A stretch of 64,000 bases of DNA from JAJRXR01 sp041402005. GTDB taxonomy: Bacteria > Planctomycetota > Phycisphaerae > Phycisphaerales > UBA1924. Position numbers and translations under genes: made by a program. Positions 10,009 to 19,110 of this stretch are shown piece by piece. The stretch spans positions 186,001-250,000 of the forward strand of contig JAWKTB010000005.1 in the NCBI GenBank assembly GCA_041402005.1, read 5' to 3'. Position 1 is the first letter of the stretch, and every line of letters starts with the position of its first letter. The notes beneath the pieces were generated by a model. The model was given only the letters and a program-made list of their open reading frames with translations. It searched no databases and had not been told where the DNA came from.

Positions 10009-11317
10009 GCGCCGCCCCCGTCGGAGTGGGGGCGCCGGGCGCGGCGTGGTCGTTCAACGGGCAAGCCCGGAGCGGCGCCGCCGAGGTGCTCGGGCCGCCT
10101 GACGCCGGGATCGGCGTTCCCACCGCCGCGTCGATCTCCTTGAGCGTCGCGTTGACTTTCATGCCGGGGCGGGCTCGCTGCAGGCCGTTCACGATGAGTC
10201 GGTCGGTCGGCTCCAATCCCTCGAGGACGACCCGCATCGTCCCCTCGAGCGAGCCGATCTTCACGCGTCGCTGGGAGACCTTCCCCTCGTCGTCCACGAC
10301 CAGGGCGAACCGTCCGATTTGGTCGGACAGCAGGGCGATGTCCGGCGCCAACACGGCGTCCGCCGTCTCCAGGAAGATCCGCACGCGCACGAACAAGCCC
10401 GGGATCAGGAACGCGTCCTTGTTCTCGAAGCGGCAGCGCACGCGGATCGTCCCGGTCTCCGGGTTCAGAGCCGGGTCCACGTAATCAATCCGCCCCTCGA
10501 TGTCGAACGCGTCGGTGTCCGCCGTCGCAACGTAGACGGGGCGCCAGACCCCAGGCGAGAGCTGCCCGGGCTCTGCGCCGGGCGAGCTGGCAAGGCGCGT
10601 CCGACGCACCATCAGCAGGTCGCTCTCGCTCGAATCGATGTTCACGTACATCGGCGCCGACTGGACGACTGTCGCCAGCACAGTCGGCTGGCCTGCGGCG
10701 CCGACGAGGTTGCCGACGTCCACGAAGTTCTTCGTGATCCGCCCGTCGATCGGCGAATAGACCTCGCAGAACTCGAGGTCGAGCTTTGCCCGGGCGAGGG
10801 CAGCCTTCGACGCCTCGATGGCGGCCTTGGCCGCGTCGCGCTTGCCCGCCTTGGTGATCTTGTCGATCTCGCTGCCGGCACGCTGGGCGAACAGCTCCTC
10901 GGCGATCCTCGCGTCTGACTCCGCCGCCTGGTACGCCGCCTCGTCCGCGAGCACCTGGGCCGCGGCCCGGTCCACATCCGCCTGGTACGTCCGCTTGTCG
11001 ATCACGAAGAGCAGGTCTCCCTCGTGCACCTCGCTGCCAGGCTCGAAGTTGACCCGTTCGAGGAAGCCAGGCACCCGGGCCCGCAGGTCCACGCTCTCGA
11101 ACGCCTCCGTCGTGCCGGTCGACTCCAGGTACCGCGTGATCTGACGCGTGATCGGGTGCGCCACCGTGACCTCCGGCGGCGGAGGCGGTGCGAACGCGTT
11201 CGACTTCGACCCACACCCGGTCGGCAACGACGCGAGCATGCCAACGGACCCGAGCGCCACCAGAGCCCTCGCGATCCCGCGCCATCCCCACCCTGTCACG
11301 CCAGCGGCATCAGTCAT
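10001..11317 (-). CDS. Efflux RND periplasmic adaptor, AcrA/MexA family
   Basis: Membrane fusion lipoprotein, about 438 residues from the ATG at 11317 (TDAAGVTGWGWRG), chosen because it has a GGGAGGAG ribosome site 7 bp upstream and a lipoprotein signal ending LASLPTGC. A longer frame to 11500 only reads the upstream gene's DNA. The lipoyl halves (VDLRARVPGFLERVNFEPGS and YSPIDGRITKNFVDVGNLV) and coiled coil are intact. The start overlaps the stop of the channel gene by 8 bp and the stop overlaps the pump start, so channel, adaptor and pump are translationally coupled. Confidence 0.92.
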   Translation of the reverse strand: MTDAAGVTGWGWRGIARALVALGSVGMLASLPTGCGSKSNAFAPPPPPEVTVAHPITRQITRYLESTGTTEAFESVDLRARVPGFLERVNFEPGSEVHEGDLLFVIDKRTYQADVDRAAAQVLADEAAYQAAESDARIAEELFAQRAGSEIDKITKAGKRDAAKAAIEASKAALARAKLDLEFCEVYSPIDGRITKNFVDVGNLVGAAGQPTVLATVVQSAPMYVNIDSSESDLLMVRRTRLASSPGAEPGQLSPGVWRPVYVATADTDAFDIEGRIDYVDPALNPETGTIRVRCRFENKDAFLIPGLFVRVRIFLETADAVLAPDIALLSDQIGRFALVVDDEGKVSQRRVKIGSLEGTMRVVLEGLEPTDRLIVNGLQRARPGMKVNATLKEIDAAVGTPIPASGGPSTSAAPLRACPLNDHAAPGAPTPTGAARV

Positions 11318-12875
11318 CACGCTCCTCCCGCTCCGCCGCCTCAGGCGGCGCGAGCACCCGCCCCCAGTTCGTGCGTGCCCGCATCTCCTCGATCGTCTCC
11401 GCCGGGATGAACTCTCGACCAGCTCGAACCTCCCAGCCACCCCCCAGCGCCCGGTAGGTCGCGATCGCGGCCAGCGCCACCTCCGCCCGCGCGACCACAA
11501 GGCTGTTCTGGCGTGCGGCCAGATCCACCATCGCTTGATTCACACGCAGGAAGTCCGTCGCCCCCTGGCGGTATTGGATCAACGACAGATCGACGGTCCG
11601 CGTGGCCGCGTCGGCGCTCTGAGCGAGATACGCCGCCCGCTCCCGCCCACGAAGCAATCCTGACAGGCCCGCCTCGACCTCGCCAGCCGCGCGCAGCACC
11701 TGCTCGCGGTACGCCTCCACGGCCTCCTGGTACTGCGCGTCCGCCACCCGGATGTTGTTCCGGATCCTCCCGTAGTTCAGGATCGGCCAGTTGATGCTCA
11801 GCCCGACGAATCCCTCGAATGACTTGGCGTCCAGCAGGTCGCCCAGCTCCGCCGTCCCCCCGCCCGAGCGTGACGTGGAGACATTGAACCCCGTCAGACC
11901 CTCGATCGTGACCGACGGGTACAGGTCCGCGGTCGCGACGCCGATCTGGGCCGACAAGGCCGCCGCGAAGCGCTCGGCACGGCGAACATCGGGGCGCCGA
12001 CGAAGGAGATCCGCCGGCACGCCCAAGGCGATCGCTGCGGGCGGCTCCGGCACGCGCCCACCGACTCCCAACTCCGGCTCCAAAGTCGAGGGCGTCCGCC
12101 CCAGCAGCACGCACAGCGACAGCTTCGCCTGCTGCAACCCGTCCTCGAGTTGTGGCTCCAGCGCCTGCGTGTTCGCCAGGGTCGCCTGCGCCGTCGCGAC
12201 GTCAAGCTCCGAGACGGCGCCCGCGTTCAGCCGCACCTTCGTCAGGTCCAGCGTGTCCTGCTGCGAACGGATGTTCGCCCGGGTGAACGTCAGCTGCTCC
12301 TCGTACGAGCGGATCAGCACGTACGTGGACGCCACATCCGAGACCAGCAGGACGAGCGCCGAGTCGTAGTCCGCGACCGAAGCGTCGAGAGCGGCGTCCG
12401 TCGACTCGATCCCGCGCCTGAACTTGCCCCAGAAGTCCAACTCCCACGCCGCCTGCAGGCCGAGCGAATAGTCCTCGAACGTGCGATCACCCGCGCCGGG
12501 GGGCGTGTTCCCGCTGATCTTGTTGGCCGACGCCGACCCCACCGCCGCCTGCGACTGCGGGAAGAACCTTCCGACCGCCACGCCCCGCACGGCCCGCGCC
12601 CGGACCACCCGGAGCCCCGCCTGACGCAGCGTCAGATTCTCCGCCAGCGCCTCCTCGACCAGGGCGTCGAGCACGGGGTCGCCGAACACCCGCCACCACC
12701 GGACGTCCTGGTCGGGCGCCGTCGCGCTCGCCTGCTCGTCCAGCCAGGCGTCCGAGACGTCAGCAGGGGGCGTCTGGTACGTCGGCCCGACTTTGCACCC
12801 CGGGCTCAGCACGAGTGTCACGGCGAGCGTGACCGCGCATGCGCCAGGGACGATAGTGGAAAGGGCCGATCGCAT
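11310..12875 (-). CDS. TolC/NodT-family outer membrane channel lipoprotein
   Basis: Outer-membrane component of the adjacent multidrug pump, 521 residues. I place the start at the ATG before RSALSTIVPGACAVTL because it gives a signal peptide and the family's typical lipobox and first motif (LSPGCKVGPTYQTPP). The open frame extends 131 codons further upstream, but that extension is the remnant of an alpha/beta hydrolase, not part of this protein. Two OEP helical repeats are present (ALAENLTLRQAGLRVVRAR; ADAQYQEAVEAYREQVLRA). Confidence 0.88.
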   Translation of the reverse strand: MRSALSTIVPGACAVTLAVTLVLSPGCKVGPTYQTPPADVSDAWLDEQASATAPDQDVRWWRVFGDPVLDALVEEALAENLTLRQAGLRVVRARAVRGVAVGRFFPQSQAAVGSASANKISGNTPPGAGDRTFEDYSLGLQAAWELDFWGKFRRGIESTDAALDASVADYDSALVLLVSDVASTYVLIRSYEEQLTFTRANIRSQQDTLDLTKVRLNAGAVSELDVATAQATLANTQALEPQLEDGLQQAKLSLCVLLGRTPSTLEPELGVGGRVPEPPAAIALGVPADLLRRRPDVRRAERFAAALSAQIGVATADLYPSVTIEGLTGFNVSTSRSGGGTAELGDLLDAKSFEGFVGLSINWPILNYGRIRNNIRVADAQYQEAVEAYREQVLRAAGEVEAGLSGLLRGRERAAYLAQSADAATRTVDLSLIQYRQGATDFLRVNQAMVDLAARQNSLVVARAEVALAAIATYRALGGGWEVRAGREFIPAETIEEMRARTNWGRVLAPPEAAEREERDD

Positions 12876-12893
12876 CCGAGCGTCACGTTCACG

Positions 12894-13073
12894 CCGGAAG
12901 ACCTCCAGGAGGTCGGCGTCCAGCGCTGTCTTGTGTGTCTCAGTGATCCCGTTCGGGGCTTCCAGGTCGACCGACTGCATCGTGCCCATCACACGCCCGG
13001 CGGTCCGGAGGCCGGCGGCGACGGGCACGATCTGGTCGTCGTCGCCATGAATCACAAGCGTAGGCAAGCCGGC
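12894..13073 (-). pseudogene. C-terminal remnant of an alpha/beta hydrolase
   Basis: The minus strand reads LPTLVIHGDDDQIVPVAAG and, near its end, ALDADLLEVFRRE. The intact hydrolase at 13791-14627 reads VPTLVMHGDDDQIVPIAG and VINADLLAFLKS at the same relative places. Only the last quarter is present, the middle (GTMQSVDLEAPNGITETHKT) is diverged, and it is fused in frame to the start of the channel gene. Likely leftover of a duplicated or replaced hydrolase gene; no independent start is visible. Confidence 0.65.
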
Positions 13074-13429
13074 TCGCTCTACACCCATGGGAAGTCCCCC
13101 CCCAAGAGCGCCTCGACGCCGCCCCGCCTCAGTTGGCCCAGCACGTCCAGCCTCTGCCCGGGCCGCTGAGCGTGTCGCGTTCGAGCGGCACATGGGCATG
13201 GCCGTGCGGACACACGATGGGCCCCCGGCGGGAGCGACGCGCCGGCGTTGACCCGCCAGTGCCCGCAAAGCTGGAGGCCGGCTGCCACTCGGGGCAGGAC
13301 CGGCATGGGTGGCGACTCTCGACGCCAGGTCGGGTAAGAGGAAGATGCGATTCCTTCACAATATCGAACGCCCTGCTCAACCCTTGCGGGTGTGGATTCA
13401 TTTGGTCCTTCTGGAAATTTACTTTGCTT
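13074..13429. other. Degenerate region without recognisable gene
   Basis: Between the hydrolase remnant and the AhpD-like remnant. Short open frames exist on both strands, one on the minus strand with Cys/His pairs (CRSCPEWQ ... CPHGHAHV) that might be a decayed zinc-ribbon, but none has a start, ribosome site or family resemblance I can defend. Confidence 0.4.
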
Positions 13430-13642
13430 TCATCGCATTGCCCAAGCGCGTTTGACGCCTGCTGGCTCAGTGATCTCGCAGCAGGGCGCGCCGCCTTGGA
13501 GTTTGGTGAACGCGCTGATAGATCTTCCGCCGGTGCTCGGCGGTCTGATGCCGATGTCGGAGGCGTGTAGAGATGTCTCAAGGGATGACATGGCATTGAA
13601 GCCGCCGGGGGCGACCTTCCAGTCTTCCATCCGCAATTTCAT
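13430..13642 (-). pseudogene. Possible decayed carboxymuconolactone decarboxylase/AhpD-like gene start
   Basis: A 70-codon frame begins MKLRMEDWKVAPGGFNAMSS then LETSLHAS, which resembles the N-terminus of AhpD-like proteins (MKxRx...KxAPxxxxAMxxLExxxxxS). Further on, GGAPCCEIT sits where family members have NGCAYCIDMH, so the CxxC-like active site seems scrambled. The frame then stops; family members are about 150 residues. AhpD-like and alpha/beta hydrolase genes are often neighbours, which fits. Recognition is by eye and tentative. Confidence 0.35.
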
Positions 13643-13790
13643 CTCATGATCCCTTCTCTACCGTTGGCGCGTGCGGAGACCGCGTGCGTCAGATTCCGCC
13701 CAAGCGGCGATCGCAGACCGCGAATCGCATCTGCGTGGCATGCCCGCGTTCTTGAGCGGGGCTTCTCATTCAACGGGAAGGCCTGTGGAA

Positions 13791-14627
13791 TCACGACTTC
13801 AGGAATGCGAGCAAGTCGGCGTTGATCACCTCGGCGTGTGTGGTGCACATGCCGTGCGGGAACTTCTCGTAGACCTTCAGCGTGCCGTTCTTGAGAAGCT
13901 TGGCCGACAGCAGCGCGGAGCCGGCGATCGGGACGATCTGGTCGTCGTCGCCGTGCATCACGAGCGTCGGAACGGTGATGGTCTTCAAGTCCTCGGTGAA
14001 GTCCGTCTCGGAGAAAGCCTTGATGCCTTCGTAGTGGGCCTTGGTGCTCCCCATCATGCCCTGGCGCCACCAGTTCTGGATGACGCCCTGGGAGACCTTT
14101 GCGCCCGCCCTGTTGAAGCCGTAGAAGGGACCACTCGCAAGATCGAGGTAGAACTGGGCGCGGTTCGCCGCGTACTGCTGCCGCAGGCCGTCCAGCACCT
14201 CGATGGGCATGCCGCCTGGATTGGCGGGCGTCTTGACCATGAGCGGCGGCACGGCCCCGATCAGCACCAGCTTGGCGACCCGGTCTTGCTTCTGGCCGTG
14301 GCGCGCGACGTACCGGGTCGCTTCGCCGCCGCCGGTGGAGTGGCCGATGTGGACGGCATTCCTGAGATCGAGGTGCTCGACGACCGCGGCGACGTCGGCG
14401 GCGTAGTGGTCCATGTCGTGACCCTCGCTGACCTGCGCCGAACGCCCGTGCCCTCGCCGGTCATGCGCGACGACGCGGTAACCGTTCGCCAGAAAGTACA
14501 GCATCTGGGCGTCCCAGTCGTCCGCCGACAAGGGCCAGCCATGATGGAATACCAACGCCTGCGCGTCCTTCGGGCCCCAGTCCTTGAAGAAAATCTGCGT
14601 CCCGTCTTTGGTTGTGATCGTGCACAT
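13791..14627 (-). CDS. Alpha/beta hydrolase, non-heme chloroperoxidase/esterase type
   Basis: 278-residue serine hydrolase. It has the nucleophile elbow GHSTGGGE (Ser at about 97), the acid region HGDDDQIVP (Asp at about 227-229) and the His in KFPHGM (about 258), plus the family's DRRGHGRS. Such cofactor-free proteins act as esterases or perhydrolases and are often induced by oxidative or chemical stress. It stands alone on the minus strand upstream of the degenerate region and the efflux pump; a link with the pump is possible but unproven. Confidence 0.88.
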   Translation of the reverse strand: MCTITTKDGTQIFFKDWGPKDAQALVFHHGWPLSADDWDAQMLYFLANGYRVVAHDRRGHGRSAQVSEGHDMDHYAADVAAVVEHLDLRNAVHIGHSTGGGEATRYVARHGQKQDRVAKLVLIGAVPPLMVKTPANPGGMPIEVLDGLRQQYAANRAQFYLDLASGPFYGFNRAGAKVSQGVIQNWWRQGMMGSTKAHYEGIKAFSETDFTEDLKTITVPTLVMHGDDDQIVPIAGSALLSAKLLKNGTLKVYEKFPHGMCTTHAEVINADLLAFLKS

Positions 14628-15279
14628 GTGTTTCTTCTCGTGTCATTTGAGGGTGTCACCTCTCCGGCGGCAGGTTGTCCGCCTGACCGGCGATCCAATC
14701 CTTGGCACGGGTGCGGCTGAGCAGCGCCCCCTCGTCGGGCAGGAGGGGCGTTCCCCGAGCACCGAGACGAAGGCATGGGGTCATGCAGTACGATCTCACC
14801 GCGTGGCTGTTCCGGTCGCATCGTCTCCAAGCCGCCCTGGAACACGCGCGTGCTGCAATGCAACCCGCCCCGAACGAGCGCCTGCCATACGGCCTCCTCG
14901 GCAGCACGCTCGAGCGACCTGGCAGACCCTGTGAAGCCGCCGAGTCGCTCCACCACGCCGTCGAACTGACACGGGAGGACGAGTAGCTGCAACAGGTACT
15001 GCACCGGGATACGCGTACATGCGGAACCGCTTCGAATCGATTGCCGCCGCCGGATCGACCTTGGGCTATCCCAGCTCCATGAGTCGCGACTCCGACGATG
15101 ATCCCGGCACGCCGAAGGGCCACGCAACTCACCGACTCTGGGATTCGAATCCACAACATCGGCTGTATGTGCAAGAGTCGGTCCTCGTACGACGGCATCA
15201 TGGTTCACCCGCGACTGCACTCGCGCCCATGGATAAGAAACGCCGCGCCCCCAGTTCACCCCACCCCAGCGCACAACAA
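14628..15279. other. 652-bp sparse region with a possible TPR remnant
   Basis: On the plus strand, 14783-14986 encodes 67 residues reading ALEHARAAMQPAPNERLPYG and then LGSTLERPGRPCEAAESLHH, which has the spacing of one and a half tetratricopeptide repeats. There is no clear ribosome site or full domain, so it may be a gene relic. I see nothing else here. Confidence 0.35.
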
Positions 15280-15303
15280 CGGCCAGCCCCAAAGGACTGG
15301 CCG
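15280..15303 (-). terminator. Hairpin downstream of tRNA-fMet
   Basis: Reading the minus strand, CGGCCAG and CTGGCCG form a perfect 7-bp stem around a 10-nt loop, followed by GTTGTTGTG. It begins about 19 bp after the tRNA 3' end. The T-tract is weak, so termination strength is uncertain. Confidence 0.45.
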
Positions 15304-15321
15304 CTCTCGTCTTACCATCAA

Positions 15322-15395
<74 letters not shown>

Positions 15396-15479
15396 ATCGG
15401 CCTCGACAGTAGGCTTACCCCCTCCCCCGGTCAATCCTCGCCACCCCGTCCACACCCCTGTCACGCTCTATCATCGCCC

Positions 15480-16787
15480 ATGCCGCCGACCAAACCCGTC
15501 AACGTCCTCCTCATCGGCTCCGGCGCCCGCGAGCACGCGCTCGCCATCGCCATTGCGCGCTCCCCAAAGCTCGGCGCCCTCTACGCCACCGGTACCTCCA
15601 ACCCGGGCATCGCCTCGCTGGCCTCCCCCGTCACCGTTCCCACCGACATCAAGCAGATCTACCGCCTCAACCAGTTCTGCGACGCCAACAAGATCTCCCT
15701 TGTCGTCATCGGCCCCGAGGACCCGCTCGCCGAGGGATACGCCGACGCGCTCGCCTCGCCCGGACGCCTCGTCTTCGGTCCTTCCGCCAGTGCCGCACGC
15801 ATCGAGTCCGACAAGGCCTGGTCGAAGAAGCTCATGCGCGCCGCCTCGATCCCGACCGCCGAGGGACGTGCCTTCACCGACCCCGACGCCGCCGTGCAGT
15901 ACCTCGAATCGCGCGAGGAGTCCCAGGTCATCAAGGCCGCCGGCCTCGCCAAGGGCAAGGGTGTCATCCTCCCCGACTCACTCGAAGAAGGCCTCGACGC
16001 CATCGACCGCATCATGCGCCGGCGCGAGTTTGGCGACGCCGGCAAGACCCTCATCATCGAGGAACGCCTCCAGGGGCGCGAGGTCTCCGTCCTCGCCATC
16101 ACCGACGGCGCCTCCATCCTCGTCCTCCCACCCTGCCAGGACCACAAGCGCCTCCGCGACAACGACGAAGGCCCCAACACCGGCGGCATGGGCGCCTTCT
16201 GCCCCGCCGACACCATCGACGACGACACCATGTCCCGCATCGAGACCGACATCCTCATCCCCACCCTCGACGCCCTCCGGCGCGAGGAGATCGATTACCG
16301 TGGCGTCCTCTACGCCGGCCTCATCCTCACCCCCGCAGGCCCCAAGGTCCTCGAGTTCAACTGCCGCTTCGGCGACCCCGAATGCCAGCCCCTCATGTCC
16401 CGCCTCGAGTCCGACGCCATCGACCTGCTCAGTGCGCCCGCCAACGACACGCTCGACCAGCTCGACGTCCGCTGGTCTGATAAGGCCGCTGTCTGCGTTG
16501 TCCTTGCGAGCGAGGGCTACCCCGAGAAGCCGCGCACGGGCGTGCCCATCGATGGAGTCGAAGCAGCCGAGGCGATGAGCGGCGTCAGCGTCTATCACGG
16601 AGCGACCAAAGCAGTGGGGGGCCAGCTCCTCACCGACGGCGGACGCGTCCTCTCCGTCACCGCCTTGGGCGACACCCTCGCCGACGCCCGCGACCTCGCC
16701 TACGCCGCCGCCGACAAGATCACGTTCAAGGGCAAGACCTACCGCACCGACGTTGCCGCTCACGTCACGCAAAGGTGCCACGGCTGA
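15480..16787 (+). CDS. purD: Phosphoribosylamine-glycine ligase
   Basis: Second step of de novo purine synthesis: ATP-dependent joining of glycine to 5-phosphoribosylamine. 435 residues, usual length. Visible signatures are GSGAREHAL (13-21), GPEDPLAEG (78-86), the ATP-grasp lysine region KAAGLAKGKGV (about 152-162) and NCRFGDPECQP. No Shine-Dalgarno is evident before the ATG. The stop codon and last four codons (RCHG) are encoded by a repeated palindrome that overlaps the 3' end, so the native C-terminus may have been altered. Confidence 0.96.
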   Translation: MPPTKPVNVLLIGSGAREHALAIAIARSPKLGALYATGTSNPGIASLASPVTVPTDIKQIYRLNQFCDANKISLVVIGPEDPLAEGYADALASPGRLVFGPSASAARIESDKAWSKKLMRAASIPTAEGRAFTDPDAAVQYLESREESQVIKAAGLAKGKGVILPDSLEEGLDAIDRIMRRREFGDAGKTLIIEERLQGREVSVLAITDGASILVLPPCQDHKRLRDNDEGPNTGGMGAFCPADTIDDDTMSRIETDILIPTLDALRREEIDYRGVLYAGLILTPAGPKVLEFNCRFGDPECQPLMSRLESDAIDLLSAPANDTLDQLDVRWSDKAAVCVVLASEGYPEKPRTGVPIDGVEAAEAMSGVSVYHGATKAVGGQLLTDGGRVLSVTALGDTLADARDLAYAAADKITFKGKTYRTDVAAHVTQRCHG

Positions 16788-16808
16788 CCCGAAGGGCAGC
16801 CGTGCAAC
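16774..16808. repeat. REP-like palindrome, copy 1
   Basis: GGTGCCACGGCTG, ACCCGAAGGG, CAGCCGTGCAAC: an 8-bp stem CACGGCTG/CAGCCGTG with an inner CCC/GGG stem. The TGA inside GGCTGACCC serves as the purD stop codon. Same family as the copies at 27493, 36266, 36637, 36901 and 40977. Confidence 0.85.
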
Positions 16809-16827
16809 CGTCTCGTCGCCTTGCAAC

Positions 16828-18273
16828 TCAGTTCCCCGCCTTCTCCACCAGCGAAGCGAGCCATCGCGCGATAGACGCGTTCCCCTCGCCCGTCGCGATC
16901 CAGAACACCCCCCCGTCACGCGCCACGATCCCGCCGGTGTCGCCGTCCGCCCCCGCGACCTCGAACGACGCCAGCTTCCCCCCGCCAAGCGTCTCGAGAC
17001 TCACGACCCCGATCGGCTCCGTCACCCCGCTCTCGCGCCCCAGCACCTCCACCCGCTCGAACCCGCTCCCACAACACAGCTCCAAGAGCGCCCCGAGCCC
17101 CGCGGCCTCGCCCTCGCCGACGGCCTCGGCCCGCCCGCCATCCACGCGCCGCCACCCGCGCCGATCGCGCTCGAACCGCGCCACCTCGCCCCCGCCAACC
17201 CGAGCCAGGCTCACCACGCCCACGTCCCCCGGCGACACGCCCACAGGCGCCTTCGCGACGTACGCCTCGGCTCGAGCGGTCACGCGCCCGAGCACCGCCA
17301 CCTCCATGATCCCGACGACCGGGCCCAGCTCCGCCTCGACCTTCCCCTCGCGCTCGACCACCTCACCCGCGCGCACGAATCGGGTCTTCCCGCTCGCGTC
17401 CGCCTCGCCCCCGACCTCGAGTGTCTGCCTCGTCACGACGCGATCGAACCCGTCTCCTCGCGCCTCACGCCGCTCGGTCTCCACCATGATCGTCGCCGCC
17501 GGGTGATCCAACCGCATCACGCCATCCGCCGCGCCCCCGGCGTCCAACTCCTCGGCCTCGATAGATCCCAGGCGCCCGAGCACGTCCTGAACCCGCGCCT
17601 CGTCCGCGCGAGCCTCGATCGGACGTTCGAGCGACCACTTTCCCCGTACCCGCCGCAACGTCACTCCCGACTCGCCCCCCTCGATCGTCAGCCCCGACGC
17701 CTCGCTCCCTCCGATGGGTGGCATCAACCGCATCTCCCGCCACGCCAGCAACGCCACCGGGTCGATCGCCGCCGCGATCTCCCGCGGCGCCCACACCGTC
17801 TCCTCCCCGGCGCCCACGCCGACGCGTGCCGCAACCCGCCCCCCGACGGCCTCGCCCCCCAGCCGCATCCGCGACACCACCCCGTCACTCATTTCCACCT
17901 CGATCGTCGCCCCATCCAACGTCTCGTCCTTGCTGCCGCCTTCGCGCGGATCAAGCGCTGCCGCAGCGAACGTACGCACCCCCGCACGCACCGCTTGCTC
18001 GCGGGCGGCCCACGCGACATCGCGATCACCCTCATGCCAGCGGACCACCCACCCCGTCGCCGAAGCTGGATCACGCTCAACCGCGACCCGCGCGCCCCCC
18101 GTCTCGACGCGCAACGCGACGACCGTCCCGGGGTCGATCGCAAGCCGCGTCGTGATGACCTGTCCCGGCGCTCGATGCCCGGCGCCACCGCCCGATCCCC
18201 CCGAAACGAGGAGGTACACCGCCGCGAGCACCCCCGCCACACACACCCACGCCATGACCACGCGTCCGGACAT
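16828..18273 (-). CDS. DUF4340-like membrane-anchored protein
   Basis: 481 residues. One N-terminal membrane segment (VVMAWVCVAGVLAAVYLLV) is followed by a mostly beta-strand exported region with repeated pieces of the form 'VAxFER..RGWRRV' and 'KWSLERPIEA', in the style of DUF4340 proteins that accompany gliding-type ABC exporters. Here no such transporter is adjacent. It converges on purD. Assignment to DUF4340 is by general resemblance; function unknown. Confidence 0.65.
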   Translation of the reverse strand: MSGRVVMAWVCVAGVLAAVYLLVSGGSGGGAGHRAPGQVITTRLAIDPGTVVALRVETGGARVAVERDPASATGWVVRWHEGDRDVAWAAREQAVRAGVRTFAAAALDPREGGSKDETLDGATIEVEMSDGVVSRMRLGGEAVGGRVAARVGVGAGEETVWAPREIAAAIDPVALLAWREMRLMPPIGGSEASGLTIEGGESGVTLRRVRGKWSLERPIEARADEARVQDVLGRLGSIEAEELDAGGAADGVMRLDHPAATIMVETERREARGDGFDRVVTRQTLEVGGEADASGKTRFVRAGEVVEREGKVEAELGPVVGIMEVAVLGRVTARAEAYVAKAPVGVSPGDVGVVSLARVGGGEVARFERDRRGWRRVDGGRAEAVGEGEAAGLGALLELCCGSGFERVEVLGRESGVTEPIGVVSLETLGGGKLASFEVAGADGDTGGIVARDGGVFWIATGEGNASIARWLASLVEKAGN

Positions 18274-18366
18274 CGCAGCAGTCTACGACCCCGAGCCCAC
18301 CCACTCTGTCCCTCCACGACTCAAAACGCCTGAGCGCACAGCACCCATTCCCACGATAATGGTGTC

Positions 18367-19110
18367 GTGGCGACCTCTCCCCTTCCCGACCAGCCCAGGC
18401 CCGTCGTTGCCATCACCACTGACCTGATCCAGCCCAACGACCGCCCGACCTCCCAATCCGCCCTGGCATACGCCTCGTGCGTCCATGCCGCCGGCGCCCT
18501 CCCGATCCTCCTCCCCCCGATCCCGCAGAGCGTCCCCGAAGTTGCTCGCCGCTTCGACGCCTTCGTCTTCACGGGTGGCGACGATCCTGCGACCGAGCCG
18601 TTCGGCGTCCCCACCCACCCCAAGGCCACCCTCATCCATCCCACCCGCCAACGCTTCGAAACGGCCCTCCTCCTCGCACTTGCCGAGAATCACCCCGACA
18701 CTCCTGTCCTCGGAATCTGCCTCGGCATGCAGATGATGGCCCTCGTCGCCGGCGGCAAGCTCAACCAGCATCTCCCCGACACCCACGAGTGCGCCGCGCT
18801 CCACTGGGACCACGAGCACCCCATCGCCGCCGTTGGCGACCCTGTCTTCCCCCTCGCGAGCGGCCTGGTCATGTCCCGCCACCGTCAGGCGGTGTCAGAT
18901 CCGGGCTCGCTCGAGGTCTGCGCCACCGCGAGCGACTCGGTGATCGAGGGAATCCACGACCCCGACCGCGCCTTCTACCTCGGCGTCCAATGGCACCCCG
19001 AGCGCACGGGCCCAGGCCCCCTGGGCCAGGACTGCTTCGACGCCCTCGTCTCCTTCGCACGCGAACGCGCCGATCGCCTCGAATCTACGCCAACGCCAGC
19101 GAGTCCTTGA
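18367..19110 (+). CDS. Class I glutamine amidotransferase, peptidase C26 (PuuD-like)
   Basis: 247 residues, start GTG. It has the nucleophile motif GICLGMQM (Cys), the oxyanion strand VFTGGDDPATEPFG, and the catalytic His-Glu in VQWHPERTG. Gamma-glutamyl-gamma-aminobutyrate hydrolases of this family free GABA in putrescine breakdown, but no other puu gene is near, so the substrate is open. The 3' end overlaps the convergent metF gene by 26 bp. Confidence 0.85.
   Translation: MATSPLPDQPRPVVAITTDLIQPNDRPTSQSALAYASCVHAAGALPILLPPIPQSVPEVARRFDAFVFTGGDDPATEPFGVPTHPKATLIHPTRQRFETALLLALAENHPDTPVLGICLGMQMMALVAGGKLNQHLPDTHECAALHWDHEHPIAAVGDPVFPLASGLVMSRHRQAVSDPGSLEVCATASDSVIEGIHDPDRAFYLGVQWHPERTGPGPLGQDCFDALVSFARERADRLESTPTPASP

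Noticed and set aside
12876..13268. N-terminal 131-residue extension of the TolC/NodT protein
   Set aside because: The extension matches an alpha/beta hydrolase C-terminus, and the signal peptide with lipobox begins at the internal ATG.
16753..18333. 526-codon plus-strand frame opposite the DUF4340-like gene
   Set aside because: Rich in Pro/His/Arg with no start context; the minus-strand frame has a membrane anchor and normal composition.
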